26,811 bases of DNA from Bacilli bacterium (lineage in GTDB: Bacteria; Bacillota_I; Bacilli_A; RF39; UBA660), in contig CAAGHO010000044.1 in NCBI GenBank assembly GCA_900769695.1, forward strand, positions 1 through 26,811, in the 5' to 3' direction. Both the position numbers and the translations under genes were made by a program. This document shows positions 1-6,836 of this stretch, one piece after another. Under the pieces are notes generated by a model. It was not told the origin of the DNA. It made no database searches and saw nothing but the letters and a program-made list of their open reading frames with translations. How positions within the stretch are numbered: position 1 is the stretch's first letter; each line of letters opens with the position of its first letter.

Positions 1-48
1 AACTATTTAACACCAATAGAAATGAGACAAAAATTACTAAACAAATAA
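1..48 (+). mobile_element. 3' end of a probable IS3-family transposase (partial)
   Basis: Frame 1 runs open from the window edge to TAA at 46-48 and reads NYLTPIEMRQKLLNK. This resembles the C-terminal tail of IS3/IS150-type integrase-core transposases, in which a Y-L-T-P-x-E motif precedes the stop. An inverted repeat (AAATAACT at 50-57, AGTTATTT at 72-79) follows directly and could be part of the element's right end. Only 15 codons are visible, so the family assignment is an inference and chance similarity is possible. Confidence 0.42.
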
Positions 49-114
49 AAAATAACTCAATCTTACGACCAAGTTATTTATAAAAAATTATGTTTCACAT
101 CATTGACTAATATT

Positions 115-142
115 CAAAAAGAATTATTTCGCAATAATTCTT
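115..142 (-). terminator. Rho-independent terminator of clpB
   Basis: A perfect 10-bp stem (AAGAATTATT at 119-128, AATAATTCTT at 133-142) closes a 4-base loop. On the minus strand it is followed by a run of T (the A run at 116-120). It begins one base after the clpB TAG stop, as expected for an intrinsic terminator. Confidence 0.75.
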
Positions 143-2245
143 CTATTTTATCAAAAATTCATTATTTTGATAATCAACCAAAATCGTATCATTTTCTTTT
201 ACTTGGTCTGTAATAATCATTTTAGCAAGACTGTTTTCAATAACTTTGCTTACTTCTCTTTTTAATGGTCTAGCTCCAAAATTAATATCATAGCCTTCAT
301 CAATTAAAGCACTTCTTGCTTTATCAGTTAAATTAATATGAATTTTTAAATTAGATAGTCTTTTTTCTATCTGACTTATTATCTTATCAAGTATCTTAGA
401 AATAGCTTCTTTATCTAGTGAATTAAAGACTATTATTTCATCAATTCTATTAATAAATTCTGGTCTAAAATAATTCTTTAGCTCATCTTTTACTAAATCT
501 TTTTTACCATCTAGAATATGTTCACTTCCAACATTAGATGTCATAATAATAATAGTATTTTTAAAATCTACTGTTCTACCATTAGAATCAGTAATACGTC
601 CATCATCTAGAATTTGTAATAATAGATTTAACACTTCTGGATGAGCTTTTTCTATTTCATCAAATAAGACTATACTATAAGGATTTCTTCTAACTGCTTC
701 TGTAAGTTGTCCACCTTCTTCATAACCAACATATCCTGGAGGAGAACCAATTAGTCTTGAAACAGAGAATTTTTCCATATATTCACTCATATCAATTCTA
801 ATCATATGCTTTTCATCATCGAAAAGTTCATAAGCAAGAGTTCTAGCAACTTCTGTTTTACCAACACCTGTTGGTCCCAAGAACATAAATGAACCAATTG
901 GTCTATTAGGATCTTTTATTCCACTTCTACTTTTTAATATAGAAGAAGCAACTAAATTTAAAGCCTCATCTTGACCAATTACTCTTTTTTTCATATTATC
1001 TTCTAGATTTATTAGTTTTTCTTTTTCACTACTCATTAATTTAGCTAAAGGAATATTAGTCCATTTCGAAATAACAGTAGCAATATCATCACTTTCAACA
1101 ACATCACTTAATAATTTATTTTTACTTTGACTTCTCTTTTCTTCTAATTCTTTTTCTAAACTTGGAATAGTTCCGTGTTTTAAGATAGCAGCATTTTCTA
1201 GGTCATAGTCATTTTCAGCTTGTTCCAAATCAAATTTTGCTTTTTCTAGTTTTTTCTTAATATCTTTTATTTCACTATTAAGATTTTTTTCCTCATTCCA
1301 ACTATCTTTTAAATTTTTTTCTTTAACAGTTAATTCAGAAAGCTCTTTATCAATTTCTTCTCTTCTAATTCTTGATTGTTCATCTTTTTCTTTCTTAATC
1401 GCTTCTTTTTCAATTTGTAGCCTCATGATTTTTCTAGTTAATTTATCTAATGATGTTGGAACAGAATCCATTTGAACACGAATTGTTGCGCAAGCCTCAT
1501 CTACTAAATCTATTGCTTTATCAGGTAGATAACGATCAGTTATATATCTATTTGATAATACTGCAGCTGAGATTAAAGCTTGATCTTTAATTGTAACTCC
1601 ATGATGAATTTCAAATCTTTGTTTTAATCCCCTTAAAATGGTAATAGTATCTTCGACAGTTGGCTCACTTACCTTTATCTTTTGGAATCTTCTTTCTAAG
1701 GCACTATCTTTTTCAATATACATACGATATTCATTTAAAGTTGTTGCCCCAATTAAGTGAATTTCACCTCTAGCTAACATTGGTTTTAAAATATTAGAAA
1801 CATCCATAGCTCCTTCTGTATTACCAGTACCAACAATAGTGTGAATTTCATCTATAAACATAATGATATTTCCATCACTATTCTTAACTTCTGTTAAGAC
1901 CTTTTTCAAACGTTCCTCAAATTCACCACGATATTTAGCACCAGCTACAAGGGATGCTAAATCTAGTTCCCACACAATTTTATTTTTTAAGCTTGATGGA
2001 ACATCACCTTTACTAATTCTTTGAGCAAGTCCTTCAACAATAGCAGTTTTACCAACACCTGCTTCACCTATTAATACTGGATTATTTTTTGTTTTTCTAG
2101 AAAGTACTCTTGTAATACTTCTAATTTCTTCATCTCTACCTATTACAGGATCTATTTTTCCACTTTTTACATCTTCTGTGATATTACGACCATATTTTTC
2201 TAATACGTTTTCTTCTTCATTTTGATTCTTTTGATATCCATACAT
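143..2245 (-). CDS. clpB: ClpB-type AAA+ disaggregase lacking the N-terminal domain
   Basis: This is an ATP-dependent disaggregase that works with DnaK/DnaJ/GrpE to rescue aggregated cytoplasmic proteins. The 700-residue product has both AAA+ modules. Module 1 has GEAGVGKT at 60-67, pore KYRG near 104 and FIDE at 130-133. A long charged coiled-coil middle domain spans about 265-375 and marks ClpB rather than ClpC. Module 2 has GPTGVGKT at 457-464, pore GYVGYEEGG near 504 and LFDE near 527. Full-length ClpB is about 860 residues. The missing part is the Clp_N domain, because residue 1 lies only about 35 residues before the first Walker A motif. The start is firm: GAGGGGTGA lies 6 bases before the ATG, and a promoter with CIRCE sits just upstream, leaving no room for an N-domain. 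Short ClpB forms are known elsewhere as internal-initiation products; here the gene itself is short. A terminator follows the stop. Confidence 0.95.
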   Translation of the reverse strand: MYGYQKNQNEEENVLEKYGRNITEDVKSGKIDPVIGRDEEIRSITRVLSRKTKNNPVLIGEAGVGKTAIVEGLAQRISKGDVPSSLKNKIVWELDLASLVAGAKYRGEFEERLKKVLTEVKNSDGNIIMFIDEIHTIVGTGNTEGAMDVSNILKPMLARGEIHLIGATTLNEYRMYIEKDSALERRFQKIKVSEPTVEDTITILRGLKQRFEIHHGVTIKDQALISAAVLSNRYITDRYLPDKAIDLVDEACATIRVQMDSVPTSLDKLTRKIMRLQIEKEAIKKEKDEQSRIRREEIDKELSELTVKEKNLKDSWNEEKNLNSEIKDIKKKLEKAKFDLEQAENDYDLENAAILKHGTIPSLEKELEEKRSQSKNKLLSDVVESDDIATVISKWTNIPLAKLMSSEKEKLINLEDNMKKRVIGQDEALNLVASSILKSRSGIKDPNRPIGSFMFLGPTGVGKTEVARTLAYELFDDEKHMIRIDMSEYMEKFSVSRLIGSPPGYVGYEEGGQLTEAVRRNPYSIVLFDEIEKAHPEVLNLLLQILDDGRITDSNGRTVDFKNTIIIMTSNVGSEHILDGKKDLVKDELKNYFRPEFINRIDEIIVFNSLDKEAISKILDKIISQIEKRLSNLKIHINLTDKARSALIDEGYDINFGARPLKREVSKVIENSLAKMIITDQVKENDTILVDYQNNEFLIK

Positions 2246-2265
2246 ATTATCACCCCTCAGTATTA

Positions 2266-2293
2266 ATTATACTCATTTTTTAGCACTTGTCAA
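2266..2293 (-). promoter_or_regulatory. Sigma-A promoter of clpB
   Basis: On the minus strand a perfect TTGACA (2288-2293) and a perfect TATAAT (2266-2271) are separated by 16 bases. The start of transcription would fall near 2259, just before the Shine-Dalgarno sequence. The -35 box lies inside the CIRCE element, so a bound repressor would block RNA polymerase. Confidence 0.85.
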
Positions 2294-2306
2294 GTAAGAG
2301 TGCTAA
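2280..2306. promoter_or_regulatory. CIRCE operator (HrcA-binding site)
   Basis: TTAGCACTT at 2280-2288 and GAGTGCTAA at 2298-2306 are separated by exactly 9 bases. This matches the CIRCE consensus TTAGCACTC-N9-GAGTGCTAA with one mismatch, the last base of the left arm. CIRCE is the operator of the heat-shock repressor HrcA, so clpB is predicted to be derepressed by heat or misfolded protein. The right arm overlaps the TAG stop (2303-2305) of the LysM gene. Confidence 0.93.
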
Positions 2307-2500
2307 TTATATTTAAATTTCTCTTCACCAACTTTTATCTTTAAAGCCTGATTAGTAAAAATCTGATTAGTCTTTAATCCATTATCTTTTTTTATTTGGT
2401 TAATACTTACTCCATACTTTTTAGAAATAGAAGCTAAACTATCCCTAAAAGATACTATATGTTTAATATATATTGGCATAATAATAATATTTTTTTTCAT
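2303..2500 (-). CDS. Single-LysM-domain small protein
   Basis: The 65-residue product consists almost entirely of one LysM repeat (about residues 11-57). It carries the usual pattern of a V/S-x-D-S start, a helix with I-S-x-K-Y-G-V, then I-x-x-x-N-x-L and a final strand ending in L-K-I. LysM binds N-acetylglucosamine glycans such as peptidoglycan. No signal peptide or membrane helix is visible, so it may act inside the cell, for example on a developing spore, or leave by another route. The start is supported by AAGGTGA 8 bases before the ATG; a second Met at residue 8 has no such site. The gene lies between the rbr terminator and clpB, and its stop codon is inside the CIRCE element. Its specific role is unknown. 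Confidence 0.75.
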   Translation of the reverse strand: MKKNIIIMPIYIKHIVSFRDSLASISKKYGVSINQIKKDNGLKTNQIFTNQALKIKVGEEKFKYN

Positions 2501-2536
2501 AAAAGTATCACCTTAATTAAATATATGAAAATTATT

Positions 2537-2567
2537 AAAAAAAAGATTATACTTTTTTGTATAATCT
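2537..2567 (-). terminator. Rho-independent terminator of the perR-rbr operon
   Basis: A perfect 9-bp stem (AGATTATAC at 2544-2552, GTATAATCT at 2559-2567) has a 6-base loop and is followed on the minus strand by at least seven T residues. It starts 3 bases after the rbr stop codon. Confidence 0.85.
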
Positions 2568-2569
2568 AA

Positions 2570-3112
2570 TTACATATAATTGTCGGCTTTAACTTCCATA
2601 AAACTTTGTGGATGATTACATACAGGACAAACATCATATGCTTCTTCTCCTTCATAAACATAACCACAATTACGACATACCCAAATTTTATTACCATCTT
2701 TTTTGAATACTCTATCATCTTTGATATTTTGTAATAATCTTAAGTATCTAGCTTCATGTTCTTTTTCAATTTCTCCAACTTTTTCAAAAAGATCAGCGAT
2801 TCTATCAAATCCTTCTTCTTTAGCAGTTAAAGCAAATTCTTTATACATTTCAGTCCATTCATAATTTTCTCCAGCTGCAGCATCTTTTAGATTCTCTTCA
2901 GTTGAAGGAATAACTCCGTCATGTAATTCTTTAAACCAAAGTTTGGCATGTTCCTTTTCATTATTAGCTGTTTCTTCAAAAATTGCAGCTAATTGTTCAT
3001 ATCCATCTTTTTTAGCTTTACTAGCATAATAAGTATATTTATTTCTTGCTTGACTTTCTCCTGCAAATGCAGCCATTAAATTAGCTTCTGTCTTACTTCC
3101 TTTTAATTCCAT
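2570..3112 (-). CDS. rbr: Rubrerythrin
   Basis: This is a non-haem iron peroxidase that reduces hydrogen peroxide in the cytoplasm of anaerobes and microaerophiles, using electrons passed through its rubredoxin domain. The 180-residue product has an N-terminal four-helix diiron domain with two E-K-E-H motifs (52-55 and 116-119). A C-terminal rubredoxin-like domain has iron-binding pairs CRNC (146-149) and CPVC (162-165). Length and layout are typical of the family. The ATG lies one base after the perR stop, with AAAGGA about 10 bases upstream that is embedded in the perR 3' end. The two genes therefore form a translationally linked operon, and rubrerythrin is very likely under PerR control. 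A strong terminator follows. Confidence 0.95.
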   Translation of the reverse strand: MELKGSKTEANLMAAFAGESQARNKYTYYASKAKKDGYEQLAAIFEETANNEKEHAKLWFKELHDGVIPSTEENLKDAAAGENYEWTEMYKEFALTAKEEGFDRIADLFEKVGEIEKEHEARYLRLLQNIKDDRVFKKDGNKIWVCRNCGYVYEGEEAYDVCPVCNHPQSFMEVKADNYM

Positions 3113-3113
3113 A

Positions 3114-3509
3114 TTATTTTACTTCCTTTCTTTCTAAACAATTTTTGCAAATACCCTCAAAAACTACTTTTGTTGAATCAATTTGAATATTATTTTCTTT
3201 TTCTAATCTTTCCCTAAATTCATTTTCCTTAACATCTTCAATATCATAGATTTTTCCACAATATTTGCAATATAAATGATAATGATTATGAGTATGTCCA
3301 TCATAATGCTCTTCGTTTTTTCCCAAAGATATTTTTAAAACTTTACCTTCTTTAACTAACCTACTAATATTACGATAAACAGTAGCCTTTCCTATCTTAG
3401 GATTCTTTTTTCTTAATTTTTCATATAATTCTAAAATAGTTGGATGTGTATAATCATTTTCTAATTCTTTTAAAATAAGTTCTTTTTGTTCAGTATTTCT
3501 CTCTTTCAT
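3114..3509 (-). CDS. perR: Peroxide-sensing Fur-family repressor (PerR-like)
   Basis: This is a metal-dependent DNA-binding repressor of about 131 residues. The N-terminal winged helix (about 1-70) includes the recognition-helix motif K-A-T-V-Y-R-N-I. The C-terminal metal domain follows. The five regulatory ligands of B. subtilis PerR (H37, D85, H91, H93, D104) have counterparts at H22, D70, H76, H78 and D89 with identical spacing. Asp rather than Glu at the second position favours peroxide-sensing PerR over iron-sensing Fur. The structural zinc cysteines are CKYC (81-84) and CKNC (121-124). I chose the ATG at 3509, which has GAGG upstream. An in-frame ATG at 3542 would lie inside the operator and has no ribosome binding site. 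The gene is co-transcribed with rbr and is probably autoregulated through the adjacent palindrome. Confidence 0.9.
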   Translation of the reverse strand: MKERNTEQKELILKELENDYTHPTILELYEKLRKKNPKIGKATVYRNISRLVKEGKVLKISLGKNEEHYDGHTHNHYHLYCKYCGKIYDIEDVKENEFRERLEKENNIQIDSTKVVFEGICKNCLERKEVK

Positions 3510-3522
3510 TAAATAAAACCTC

Positions 3523-3545
3523 TTATTGATAATCATTATCAATAA
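3523..3545. promoter_or_regulatory. Fur/Per-type operator
   Basis: This is a perfect palindrome with arm TTATTGATAAT (3523-3533), a central C at 3534, and the exact inverse arm (3535-3545). Its core TGATAAT-C-ATTATCA matches the 7-1-7 Fur box; the B. subtilis Per box differs at the second arm base (TTATAAT). It lies between the -10 box and the perR ribosome binding site, over the expected transcription start, as suits a repressor. Confidence 0.9.
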
Positions 3546-3546
3546 G

Positions 3547-3575
3547 ATTATAACAAATTAATTTTTAATATTCAA
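3547..3575 (-). promoter_or_regulatory. Sigma-A promoter of perR-rbr
   Basis: On the minus strand TTGAAT (3570-3575) and TATAAT (3547-3552) are separated by 17 bases. The -10 box abuts the operator. The promoter starts within 11 bases of the end of the upstream pilin-like gene, with no terminator visible between them. Confidence 0.75.
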
Positions 3576-3585
3576 GTCTTTTTAA

Positions 3586-4767
3586 CTAATTTAATTCATA
3601 GGCAGAATTAGGTCCTAAACCATTTCCGTTTTTAATCATAACATCAGATTTTATTGTAACGATAGGTCTAAAATATACTTCTATATTTTCATTAAATTGG
3701 TTTGCTGTATTTGTATTATACTTAAGTGTTGCAAACTGTAATTCACCATTACTACTAATATACCTCAATCCAAACTTTTGAGAGTATCCTTGAGCAACAT
3801 CACCATTTTGATCATATGCCCTAGAAGCAATCCAATAGTTAGCCTGATCTGTAGAATCAGCTTTTGTTGTTATTAAAAAAGAATTTATCTTTTGAAAATC
3901 ACTAATATAACCATCATCTTGACCATAATTAACTCCGTCACTTGGTTCTTTATCCATAAAACTAACATCATCTAGAATTAAAGTTTGATTATTATATCCA
4001 GGGCATCTAGCAGATATAACATATTTTGAATTTGAATACTGAAGAGCTAATTCTTGAAGTACAGCAAGAGCATTTTGATAACCTCTATTTCCAGAAAAAC
4101 TCAAACTAACTGATGTTGTTTTATCAGATATCATTTCTACAGTACCACTTTGATCTACATTTATAATTCTCCAAATATTTAACTCTTTCAAATTAAATTC
4201 TTTAGAACTATCAGAACCTGTTTTATCACTACTTATAGCATATTTTTCTTTATCTGGTTTCATTTTTACATAAGAACCAATTTGAACAGATGATAATTTC
4301 TTTAATTCTGAATTTGAAGCAGAAATATCTACATGATTACATTTCATACTAGAACTTTTATTATAAACTAAATTATTACCCTTTTTTATCTTTAGTGAAA
4401 CTTCATATGTAACATGTCCATCTTTTTTAGTAGCATTAACATATGGAATTTCATTTTTTGACATATCATTTACAATTTTTTCTTTTGAAGTTCCTTTAAA
4501 GGGCTTTATTAAATCTTCATTTATTAAATCAGCATAATTTATAGAAACACATTGGCTTGAGTTAACATTTCTCTTAAACAAATCACGATCATATTTATCT
4601 ACATATAGTTTTGCTCCATTTAGAAGAACTTTACCATATGATTCATATATAGTTTGCCTATTTTCCGATTGAACTTTATCAATTGCCGGTAAACTAATCA
4701 TTGTAATAACTGCCATTATAGCCATCGTAACGATTAATTCAGTTAACGTAAAACCCTTATTATTCAT
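3586..4767 (-). CDS. Type IV pilin-like protein with large C-terminal domain
   Basis: The N-terminus is a class III (prepilin) signal: a short leader MNNKG, cleavage before F, Glu at mature position +5 (FTLTE), then a hydrophobic helix to about residue 28. A prepilin peptidase would cut and N-methylate it, and the helix would pack into a pilus or pseudopilus. The 393-residue length is well above ordinary pilins (about 150). The C-terminal half has W-I-A-S-R and F-R-P-I-V-T-I-K-S motifs of a surface domain I cannot name, and scattered cysteines could form disulfides. I chose the ATG at 4767 because AGGTGA lies 5 bases upstream; the in-frame GTG at 4776 is part of that ribosome binding site. 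No assembly ATPase, prepilin peptidase or other pilin gene is in the window. Confidence 0.8.
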   Translation of the reverse strand: MNNKGFTLTELIVTMAIMAVITMISLPAIDKVQSENRQTIYESYGKVLLNGAKLYVDKYDRDLFKRNVNSSQCVSINYADLINEDLIKPFKGTSKEKIVNDMSKNEIPYVNATKKDGHVTYEVSLKIKKGNNLVYNKSSSMKCNHVDISASNSELKKLSSVQIGSYVKMKPDKEKYAISSDKTGSDSSKEFNLKELNIWRIINVDQSGTVEMISDKTTSVSLSFSGNRGYQNALAVLQELALQYSNSKYVISARCPGYNNQTLILDDVSFMDKEPSDGVNYGQDDGYISDFQKINSFLITTKADSTDQANYWIASRAYDQNGDVAQGYSQKFGLRYISSNGELQFATLKYNTNTANQFNENIEVYFRPIVTIKSDVMIKNGNGLGPNSAYELN

Positions 4768-4885
4768 AATAATCACCTACATATATTTTAACACAGTAAA
4801 GAATAATTATCTTAGATATTTTATAAATAAGAAACTATTTTACACATGTTTATTATATTTACATACATTATACTAGGTGAATAAT

Positions 4886-5107
4886 ATGAATTTTAAAGGA
4901 CCTAAACATAAATTTTTTTGTAGATGTAATTACTGCAAACAAAAAAGAAGAAGTAGTCTCTTCTATTTATCACTGATATTAATTTTTTTAATAATTATCT
5001 TTTATCAAGCTTTAATTCTCATCTTTATAACAACAAAATTAAATGCCATTTTATTATTCTTCGAATTCATTTTTATTTTCTTCTTGGTATTTTTCATTCT
5101 CTTTTAG
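4886..5107 (+). CDS. Small membrane protein with N-terminal CxCxxC motif
   Basis: This is a plus-strand gene of 73 codons, not recognised. A basic N-terminus with C-R-C-N-Y-C (a possible metal-binding motif, residues 11-16) is followed by two long hydrophobic helices (about 25-47 and 50-73), so it is probably an inner-membrane protein. The ATG at 4886 has AGGTGA 5 bases upstream; the in-frame GTG at 4877 belongs to that site. A possible -10 (TATACT at 4870-4875) lies very close to it. Its 3' end overlaps the convergent ysxE-like gene by 54 bases, which is unusual. The good ribosome binding site and clean hydrophobic pattern support it as real, but very AT-rich sequence can encode such helices by chance. 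Confidence 0.55.
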   Translation: MNFKGPKHKFFCRCNYCKQKRRSSLFYLSLILIFLIIIFYQALILIFITTKLNAILLFFEFIFIFFLVFFILF

Positions 5108-5965
5108 AATAAAATCTCTTGTTTTTGAAACATATCTTATTAATTTATAAGTTTGTGTACAATCTTTTAAGTGATGACCACTAAATATAATTTTATCTGG
5201 TAATGATATTAATACCAAAAATAATAAGTACTCTTCATTATTATAATAGAATTTAGATTGATAAAAATCAAATAAACTTGACATTTCTAATTCTAAATAA
5301 TCACTTTTATAAAAATAAATAAAATCATAAATTGGTGAATCTCTTCTACACTTATCCCAACTAATTAGTTGTTTTTTATTATCAATAAGAAAGTGATCTA
5401 GACTTGGTTTACCATGTAATAAAACTACTCTTTCTTTAGCTTCTTTACTTTTTAATTTATACCATTCTTCTAATTTTTCTTTCGAATAATTTAAAGCCGA
5501 ATAAATAAGAGACACATTTCTAATTAAAAGATACTCTTCTGGAGCCATATAAACTTTTTGCTCAATTATATCTTGTAAGTCATAGTAATAATGATATAAA
5601 CTATCTATTTTGCTGTTTAATTCTTCATATAGTTTTTTGGTATCATCTAAAACTACTTTCTTATAAAAAGTAGTTTTATTATGCAGTAGACTTAAAACAT
5701 TAACTAATTCTATTCCCTTTTCATCTTTAGGAACACTTATCTCATCAATATATGGAAATATATCATAATTATCTACCATTTCTTTATCTATTAAATAATC
5801 AAAATGCTTATTATTTAAGTATTCATATAAATGTTGTTCACTAGGTACATTTCTTTTTAGAACAAATTTTCCCTTATCTGTATCGATTATTCGAATCTTA
5901 TTTTTTTCTTCATATTTTCTAATATTTAAATTATACTTTGTACTTATTTTTTCTAAACTATTCAT
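5054..5965 (-). CDS. ysxE: YsxE/CotS-like spore coat pseudokinase
   Basis: The 303-residue product looks like a degenerate APH/CotS-fold kinase. The catalytic-loop region reads L-L-H-G-K-P-S-L-D-H-F-L-I (about 185-197), where active enzymes have H-G-D-x-x-x-x-N. Asp is Lys and Asn is His, and the metal-binding Asp region reads I-S-W-D-K. The motif S-P-I-Y-D-F-I-Y-F-Y-K follows, as in spore coat CotS/YsxE/YutH proteins. It is predicted to be catalytically inactive and structural. It starts within the spoVID-like gene (8-base overlap). In B. subtilis ysxE also directly follows spoVID, which is the main support for the name. Two tandem TAA codons end it (5054-5056, 5051-5053). Confidence 0.6.
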   Translation of the reverse strand: MNSLEKISTKYNLNIRKYEEKNKIRIIDTDKGKFVLKRNVPSEQHLYEYLNNKHFDYLIDKEMVDNYDIFPYIDEISVPKDEKGIELVNVLSLLHNKTTFYKKVVLDDTKKLYEELNSKIDSLYHYYYDLQDIIEQKVYMAPEEYLLIRNVSLIYSALNYSKEKLEEWYKLKSKEAKERVVLLHGKPSLDHFLIDNKKQLISWDKCRRDSPIYDFIYFYKSDYLELEMSSLFDFYQSKFYYNNEEYLLFLVLISLPDKIIFSGHHLKDCTQTYKLIRYVSKTRDFILKENEKYQEENKNEFEE

Positions 5966-6782
5966 TACAATTTGGAATTATTATTTTAGAACCAATTTCT
6001 AGATTATTAAGATCATTGTATTCACTTAATTCTTCTTTTGTAACATTATAAGTATCTAATATTTTTTCAATACTATCTTCTTTTCTTATTATATAAACGG
6101 AATAAGTTGTAAATGTTTCTTCTGAATTTTCAAATACTTGGAATAAAGAACTAATATTATTTGTTTTATTATCTTCCATATCATCACTTTCCTTTTTTTC
6201 TATAATATTTAAATTTTCATCAATCTCAGCCTCTGGCATACTAATTTCATTTTCTAATATTTCTTCAGTTAAATTTTTATCGTTATTTTTAACAGTTACA
6301 GCTTCTTCTATAATCTCTTTTTTCTCTTCTATAACTTTATCACTATCTTTTTTTAGGTCACCATCACATTCTCGAGTTAAATCTTTATCTAGAGAGTCTT
6401 TAGTATCTTTTATTTTTTCTGTTAATGTTTCTAATGGTATTTCATCATCTAAAACTATCTCCTCAACTCCTTCTAGTAATAAGTCAATATTACATTTCAA
6501 AACATCATCATTTATTATTTCATAATTAAAATCATTAATAGATGTTTTAACACTAGATAAATCAAGCCTTTCTGTTAATTCTATTTCAACAGGAATTTCA
6601 TAATTAAAATTTTCTACTAAAGTAGATGCTTCTGTCATTTTATAAGTTCCAGAAATGATAAATTTTCCTGTTGCAGAACTAGAATTATTAAATTCTATTT
6701 GTTGATCTAAAGAAATAGATGTAATCTCACCTATCATACTAGGAAAATCTAATTCTTTTTCAAAAGATATTATTTTTTTCAC
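5958..6782 (-). CDS. spoVID: SpoVID-like spore coat morphogenetic protein (short)
   Basis: The N-terminal roughly 110 residues form a beta-rich domain beginning ISFEKELDF. They resemble the N-terminal domain of SpoVID, the protein that drives coat encasement of the forespore. A long acidic, low-complexity linker follows (about 115-220). A C-terminal LysM repeat (about 225-272) ends in I-I-I-P-N. The SpoVID of B. subtilis is 575 residues, so this version is about half as long, mainly in the linker. I chose the GTG at 6782: GAGGAG lies 6 bases before it, whereas the ATG at 6803 has only a T-rich tract upstream. The overlap with the ysxE-like gene and position downstream of tig and lon match the B. 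subtilis order. The name rests on architecture plus context, since sequence similarity is weak by eye. Confidence 0.68.
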   Translation of the reverse strand: MKKIISFEKELDFPSMIGEITSISLDQQIEFNNSSSATGKFIISGTYKMTEASTLVENFNYEIPVEIELTERLDLSSVKTSINDFNYEIINDDVLKCNIDLLLEGVEEIVLDDEIPLETLTEKIKDTKDSLDKDLTRECDGDLKKDSDKVIEEKKEIIEEAVTVKNNDKNLTEEILENEISMPEAEIDENLNIIEKKESDDMEDNKTNNISSLFQVFENSEETFTTYSVYIIRKEDSIEKILDTYNVTKEELSEYNDLNNLEIGSKIIIPNCNE

Positions 6783-6836
6783 ATTAATCTCCTCTTCTTT
6801 CATTAAATAATATGAAAAAAAAAAGAATTTATGATT

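Noticed and set aside
6804..6836. Terminator between the unknown gene and the spoVID-like gene, suggested by a 12-base T tract on the minus strand
   Set aside because: No stable stem precedes the T tract, so an intrinsic terminator is not supported.
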